The position numbers and the translations under genes were made by a program. The notes under the pieces are model-generated. The model saw nothing but the letters and a program-made list of their open reading frames with translations. It was not told the DNA's origin and ran no database searches. Shown one piece after another: positions 55,567 to 59,927 of a DNA stretch of 59,927 nucleotides. Within the stretch, counting starts at the first letter, position 1; the number at the start of each line of letters is the position of its first letter. Source of the DNA: Acidobacteriota bacterium (GTDB lineage Bacteria; Acidobacteriota; Terriglobia; Terriglobales; Acidobacteriaceae); contig JAJZDM010000010.1 of NCBI GenBank assembly GCA_021806005.1, positions 1 through 59,927 on the forward strand. Direction: 5' to 3'.

Positions 55567-55844
55567 CGAGTTTCTCCTAAGTAGATCTGCGGCGCATGTG
55601 GGCCTGAGAAAAAGATTCGACTCGCGATGCTGGAGTGCGGCCAGTCTGCTGGAGTGGGCCCGTTGCGCACGGATGCGATTAATACAATAAATTGCTGGAT
55701 CGGGCTCCTGGGGTGACAGGAATCAAGGTTGGTTCAGACAGGATCGCGGAGCACAGCGCAACTCGCCCCCGAGTTGCCGGCGGGCAACGTCCGGATGGCT
55801 GCGGCTCGCACCCAGCTGGACGTGAGCGTCGGTTCGGCTGCGGG

Positions 55845-56999
55845 CTAACTCCTGGTTCCGGCCCGGCTCCCTTGAAGGATGCGTTGGTAGTAGCTCTCAT
55901 AGAGAGGGATGATTCGTGAGGCGCAGAACTCCTTCTGCGCGGTGGCGCGAGCGGCGCTGGAGAGGCGATCGAGGAGTGCCGGATCGCTGAGGATGGAGAT
56001 GGCTCCCTGGGCCATGCCATCGACGTCGCCCACTGCGTAGAGCAGGCCGTTGACGCCATCCTGGATGAGTTCCGGCACACCACCGACGCGGGTAGCGACG
56101 GCCGGGACCCTGCAGGCCATGGCTTCCAGAGCGGCCAGGCCGAAGGACTCCATCTCGCTGGGCATCAGCATGAGATCGCAGAGGGCGATGAGTTGGTTGA
56201 CGTTCTCCTGTTTCCCGACGAAGTCGACGCGGTCGGCCACGCCCAGGCGGACCGCGAGGAACTCGGCGGCGGAGCGGTCCGGGCCGTCCCCGATCATCAG
56301 CAGCCGTGCGGGAAGCATGCGGGCGACGCGGGCGAAGACCTGGATGACATCCAGAACGCGCTTGACAGGGCGGAAGTTGGAGAGGTGTACGAGCAGCTTC
56401 TCGTTGGCCTGGGCGAAGCGTGGACGCTGCTGGCGGACCAGTTCCGGGTTGCGGATGTAAAAGTCACAGTTGACGAAGTTACGGATGACCTCGATCTCGC
56501 GTGTGATGCCCAGGTTCTCCCGGGTCCGTTCGCGGAGGTGGGAAGAGATGGCGGTGAGGCCGTCGGACTCGTCGATGCCGAACTTGGTGATGGGGAGATA
56601 GGAGCGGTCCAGCCCGACCAGGGTGATGTCCGTGCCGTGCAGGGTGGTGATGAACGGCAGGTGACGGCCCCTGCTGGCGAGCATCTGGCGGGCCAGAAGG
56701 GCGCTGATGGAGTGAGGAATGGCGTAGTGGACGTGAAGGAGATCGAGGCCGTGGAGTTCGGCGACCTCCGCCATGCAGGTGGCCAGCGCGAGATCGTAGG
56801 GTGGGTACTCGAAGAGCGGGTAGTTGGAGACCGGCACCTCATGGTAGCGGATGTTGGCGTCACGGCCGGCCAGCCGGAAGGGTTGCGAGTAGGTGATGAA
56901 GTGGATCTCGTGACCGCGGTTGGCGAGTTCGATGCCGAGTTCGGTGGCAACCACTCCGGAGCCGCCGTAGGTGGGGTAGCAGGTGATCCCGATCTTCAT
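55845..56999 (-). CDS. bshA: N-acetyl-alpha-D-glucosaminyl L-malate synthase BshA
   Basis: 384 residues from the ATG at 56999; the frame is open 30 residues further but MKIGITCYPTYGGSGVVATEL is the standard BshA N-terminus. GT-B glycosyltransferase (GT4): first motif YGGSGVVATELG, HVHYAIPHS, TLHGTDITLVG, then the C-terminal SNFRPVKR and the EX7E motif ESFGLAALEAMACRVPAVATR. BshA transfers GlcNAc to L-malate, first step of bacillithiol, a low-molecular-weight thiol. Neither the LmbE-type deacetylase BshB nor BshC is visible in the window. Confidence 0.92.
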   Translation of the reverse strand: MKIGITCYPTYGGSGVVATELGIELANRGHEIHFITYSQPFRLAGRDANIRYHEVPVSNYPLFEYPPYDLALATCMAEVAELHGLDLLHVHYAIPHSISALLARQMLASRGRHLPFITTLHGTDITLVGLDRSYLPITKFGIDESDGLTAISSHLRERTRENLGITREIEVIRNFVNCDFYIRNPELVRQQRPRFAQANEKLLVHLSNFRPVKRVLDVIQVFARVARMLPARLLMIGDGPDRSAAEFLAVRLGVADRVDFVGKQENVNQLIALCDLMLMPSEMESFGLAALEAMACRVPAVATRVGGVPELIQDGVNGLLYAVGDVDGMAQGAISILSDPALLDRLSSAARATAQKEFCASRIIPLYESYYQRILQGSRAGTRS

Positions 57000-57343
57000 C
57001 TTGATTCCATTCTGTCGCTGCTCATCCTGGTTCCATTCTGCCGGCGTCTCCTGGGAGCATTTTTTCTCTGGACGGGATTGGCTGGGCAAGGGACTGGCTT
57101 GAACGCGGTCTGTTGCAAAAAGGCGGTGCGGGGACAGTCTACAACTCTCCGCAGCACTCTACCCAGGGCTCGGTGCGACCCCTGCGGGTTGGTTGCAGGA
57201 GAGAGGTTTCGTGAGGGTGCTGCCCGCTCCATGGCTTGCGTCGGTTGACTGTTTGGCCGTCTGCTATGTCGGGCTTTGTCTGCTGTGCTGGTTAGTATCT
57301 ACTGCGCTGGGCTTGATGCTTCCGCACGCACTGCGTCGAGCCT
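57000..57343. other. Noncoding gap between chbG-like gene and bshA
   Basis: 344 bases with no convincing gene on either strand. A plus-strand open frame from about 57193 reads some hydrophobic residues but overlaps the ChbG gene antisense and has no family match. No clear terminator. Confidence 0.4.
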
Positions 57344-58306
57344 TTAATCGGTATTGGGCTTCTCATTGGCTGTTGCCGCCGGGGGCGGTGGAACGGGTGC
57401 GCCTGATCCGCCCGGTGGGAGGTCGCGGCTGTGCAGCAGTCGGGGCTGGTCAAGTTCACCAAAAGCTTCCCCATAATGGATGAGCCGGGGAGACTGAGGA
57501 TTCAAGAACATTACGGGAACTTCGCTGAGCAGAGCCATGCGCTCCGTCTCACGATGCTGCCGAAGGCGAGTGGAGATCGCATCGAGGTGTGCGTCGTTGT
57601 ATCCGGGGTGGCAGAGAATCTCAAAGGTGCCCTGGGCGGGGATGTATTGGAGGAGTGTACGCAGTTCGCCGGCATCAAGGCTGCCGGTGGCGGAGATGCC
57701 GAAGGTTCCGCTGGTGGTGAGGCTGGATGGGATGATGCGATGGAATCCGGCCTGGAAGCGGTTGAGAAGGGAGATCTGCAGGCGGCGCTTGAGGCTGGCA
57801 TGGCGCCGGGTGTGTGCTGGTTCGAAGGGGTTGCGCAGGGCTCCGACCGAGGCGGTTTGCATAACCCGGAGAAGGGCGCGGGTCACCGGAGGAAAGACGT
57901 GGGTGTGCTTGTGCGTGTCCAGATGCGTGATGCGGATGCCGGAGTTCTGAATTTTGCGAACCTGGGCCAAGGCCTCACACTCGATCTCTGACTCGCGTAT
58001 GAGCCCCCGCAGGAGATCGCGGACAAAGTGTGTCAGTCTAGGGCGGAAGGTTCTGCCGTCGGCGCCGAGCAGGGTAGGGATGGTGTCCGGTGGGGAGACG
58101 GGAACGCCATCGGTGAGCACGATGTGGCAACCGACGCCGAGGCCGTGATGGGAGCCGGCGATGCGGACGGCATCGTCGAACGCAGGACCGCCGGCCATGA
58201 GCGTGGCGGAGGTGAGTACCCCGGCCTGGTGCAGTTCGGCGATGGCGCGATTGATGCCGGGGGTGAGGCCAAAGTCGTCAGCGTTGAGGATGAGGCGTGC
58301 GGGCAC
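57344..58306 (-). CDS. ChbG/HpnK (YdjC) family deacetylase
   Basis: 320 residues. Metal-binding signature NADDFGLTPGI at the N-terminus (Asp10-Asp11), THLDTHKHTHVFPPV in the middle and LCHPGY near the C-terminal part: the Asp-His-His site of the ChbG/YdjC carbohydrate deacetylases. The family removes N-acetyl groups from chitooligosaccharides; HpnK members associate with hopanoid clusters. It is upstream of bshA with a 344-base gap, so a link to bacillithiol or to hopanoid decoration are both speculative. Confidence 0.88.
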   Translation of the reverse strand: MPARLILNADDFGLTPGINRAIAELHQAGVLTSATLMAGGPAFDDAVRIAGSHHGLGVGCHIVLTDGVPVSPPDTIPTLLGADGRTFRPRLTHFVRDLLRGLIRESEIECEALAQVRKIQNSGIRITHLDTHKHTHVFPPVTRALLRVMQTASVGALRNPFEPAHTRRHASLKRRLQISLLNRFQAGFHRIIPSSLTTSGTFGISATGSLDAGELRTLLQYIPAQGTFEILCHPGYNDAHLDAISTRLRQHRETERMALLSEVPVMFLNPQSPRLIHYGEAFGELDQPRLLHSRDLPPGGSGAPVPPPPAATANEKPNTD

Positions 58307-58332
58307 GGGGAGTGGTCTCGCATCCAGAAAGA

Positions 58333-58409
<77 letters not shown>

Positions 58410-58589
58410 ACTTCCCGGGCATGCATCTCAGTGTAGGCGATGGGCAGGGCTTCGGGCAATGTTCAAAGCTGTAACACGACCGGCAGGGAGCCTCCGTCGT
58501 GGATTCCGCGGTTGGGACTGGTGGCGGGGAGGCTTATGATGAGAGGCGCGTATGCGTTGTACGCAGGCGCAGGAGCCAAGGAGCGCACG

Positions 58590-59621
58590 ATGAAAGCGTT
58601 GGTGAAGAGCAGGGCGGAGCGGGGGCTGTGGCTGGAAGAGATTGCGAGGCCCGAGATTGGTATCAATGACGTGCTGATCCGGGTGCGCTACACCGGCATC
58701 TGCGGAACAGACGTGCATATCTACCAGTGGGACGAGTGGGCGCAGAAGACAATTCCGGTACCGATGGCCATCGGACACGAGTTTGTGGGTGAGATCGTGG
58801 AAGTGGGCTCCAATGTGAGTGATTTCTTTCCCGGCGATATTGTGAGCGGGGAGGGTCATGTGACCTGTGGGAGGTGCAGAAACTGCCTGGCGGGGAGGCG
58901 TCACCTGTGTGCGCACACGCTGGGAGTGGGGGTGAATCGCCCCGGTGCCTTTGCGGAGTTTATCTCGCTGCCGATGACCAATCTGTGGCGGCATGATGCC
59001 AGGATCAACCAGGAGGTTGCGGCGATCTTCGATCCGTTTGGCAACGCGGTGCACACTGCGCTCTCCTTCCCCTCGCTGGGCGAGGATGTGCTGATTACGG
59101 GCGCTGGGCCTATCGGGATCATGGCGATCCCGGTGGTTCGGCATGCGGGCGCGCGGCACATTGTGGTTACGGATATGAATCCCTACCGTCTGGAGTTGGC
59201 CCGCAAGATGGGCGCGACGCTGGCGGTGAACCCGGTGGAGAAGCCGGTCGTCGAGGTGCAGAAGCAGTTGGGGATGCAGGAGGGGTTCGATGTGGGGTTG
59301 GAGATGTCCGGGAGCCCACAGGCGCTGCGCGAGATGATCTCCAACATGGCCCACGGAGGAAAGATCGCGATCCTGGGGATTCCATCTACGGAGGCGCCGA
59401 TGAACTGGCGCGAGGTGATCTTCAACATGCTAACGATCAAGGGGATCTATGGCCGGGAGATGTATGAGACCTGGTACAAGATGTCCGTGATGCTGGAGAG
59501 TGGGGTGGATATCTCTCCTGTGATTACGCACCGGTATTCATATCACGAGTTCGAGCAGGGGTTTGCGGCGATGATCTCGGGAAATGCGGGGAAGGTGGTG
59601 CTGGACTGGACGGGTGCCTAG
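58590..59621 (+). CDS. tdh: L-threonine 3-dehydrogenase
   Basis: 343 residues from the ATG at 58590 with AAGGAG upstream; the frame is open earlier but without family match. Zinc-dependent alcohol dehydrogenase fold: catalytic zinc residues Cys38 (GICGTDVH) and His63 (GHEF), structural zinc cysteines 93, 96, 99 and 107, and NAD-binding GAGPIG. DWTGA end matches the Tdh subgroup. It converts threonine to 2-amino-3-ketobutyrate. Sorbitol dehydrogenase is the alternative, but MYETWYKMS and overall pattern favour Tdh. Confidence 0.9.
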   Translation: MKALVKSRAERGLWLEEIARPEIGINDVLIRVRYTGICGTDVHIYQWDEWAQKTIPVPMAIGHEFVGEIVEVGSNVSDFFPGDIVSGEGHVTCGRCRNCLAGRRHLCAHTLGVGVNRPGAFAEFISLPMTNLWRHDARINQEVAAIFDPFGNAVHTALSFPSLGEDVLITGAGPIGIMAIPVVRHAGARHIVVTDMNPYRLELARKMGATLAVNPVEKPVVEVQKQLGMQEGFDVGLEMSGSPQALREMISNMAHGGKIAILGIPSTEAPMNWREVIFNMLTIKGIYGREMYETWYKMSVMLESGVDISPVITHRYSYHEFEQGFAAMISGNAGKVVLDWTGA

Positions 59622-59927
59622 CCCCGGTTGCCAGTCCGGTTGCCTGACGGCATCCCGCTGTGGCCGGTTCAAACCCTGGTAGGGTTGGAACCGGCCGCTG
59701 TCGCTTGATAGCGTAAGGCTTCGTCGGCCGCTCGGCCGCAGGCGATGGATCAGGTTTGGCCTGGGGGATCAGGCTCATGGGTGAGCCTGGGCGAAGGCGG
59801 TGTCGCGGTTCTGCGATTCCTATCGAGGCACCACTGCGTCACCCCGTCCCTGGCTGCGCGAACCTCCAGGAAGAGTTCCCTCCGCTGCTCTGCTTCCGGA
59901 TGGAGCCCAGGCACGCGGTCCAACTAT
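59622..59927. other. Right-edge region with hairpin after tdh
   Basis: 306 bases with no supported gene. A two-step hairpin GGCCGGTTC (59662-59670) with GAACCGGCC (59688-59696), plus inner ACCCT/AGGGT, follows tdh and is a plausible terminator, though no U-tract is seen. The minus strand near the window edge carries a short open segment that begins directly after an in-frame stop and is too short to call. Confidence 0.5.

Noticed and set aside
57193-57483. Small hydrophobic plus-strand frame antisense to chbG end
   Set aside because: Overlaps a well-supported deacetylase and lacks family features, though it has a GAGAGG before a GTG.
59750-59927. Possible gene fragment at right edge (minus)
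   Set aside because: An in-frame stop occurs at the very edge and fewer than 60 residues remain, so no gene can be supported.

Overview
The window is chromosomal, G+C-rich DNA from a Gram-negative bacterium, most likely an acidobacterium of the Acidobacteriales/Terriglobia type. The inference rests on several features seen together: a complete Tol-Pal envelope cluster, a hopanoid cluster (shc, hpnH, hpnA) directly after ispH, a very large TonB-dependent receptor with an N-terminal carboxypeptidase-regulatory-like domain, a Ser/Thr kinase fused to TolB-like and TPR modules, a bacillithiol-type glycosyltransferase (bshA), and frequent TTG/GTG starts. No phage, plasmid, IS transposase or CRISPR array is visible.

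Layout. 1-5.9 kb (minus): tolQ, tolR, a tolA/tonB-like gene, tolB, pal and a window-edge cpoB. 6-8.1 kb: recN and a 48-residue SmtA-like metallothionein. 8.3-15.3 kb (plus): ispH, squalene-hopene cyclase, hpnH, an uncharacterised 152-aa gene, hpnA, and an LTXXQ-type periplasmic protein. 15.3-22.5 kb: a palindromic repeat element, a YXWGXW protein, a ubiD decarboxylase, methylthioadenosine phosphorylase, a PfkB kinase and a GT-C-like membrane protein. 22.5-27.5 kb: uvrC (minus) divergent from mazG, then a GNAT/N-acylamino-acid-racemase-like pair. 27.9-36.9 kb: accessory block with the TonB-dependent receptor, a Tat-exported alkaline-phosphatase-superfamily protein, an unrecognised 398-aa protein translationally coupled to it, and a secreted 737-aa protein. 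37-38.7 kb: two tandem copies of the repeat, a bactofilin and a methyltransferase-like gene. 39-46 kb: an AT-hook protein, lnt, prfB with its programmed frameshift, recR-ybaB-dnaX, and a bacterial SET-domain protein. 46.6-55.6 kb: secreted TPR protein, an orphan, ccmH/ccmF, a response regulator, the kinase-TPR protein and a VirB10/TrbI-like secreted protein. 55.8-59.6 kb: bshA, a ChbG/HpnK-family deacetylase, tRNA-Val(UAC), and threonine dehydrogenase.

Functional themes. The left and centre are dominated by the cell envelope: Tol-Pal for outer-membrane integrity, hopanoids as membrane stabilisers made from isoprenoid precursors (IspH supplies IPP/DMAPP), Lnt for lipoproteins, and Ccm for periplasmic cytochrome c. 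The most novel-looking material is a family of about 105-bp palindromic elements with 12-bp terminal inverted repeats (three copies), and the receptor / Tat phosphatase-fold / orphan gene block at 27.9-36.9 kb. Many starts were moved inward from the longest open frame on the basis of ribosome-binding sites, signal peptides or overlap with neighbours; these choices are stated entry by entry.
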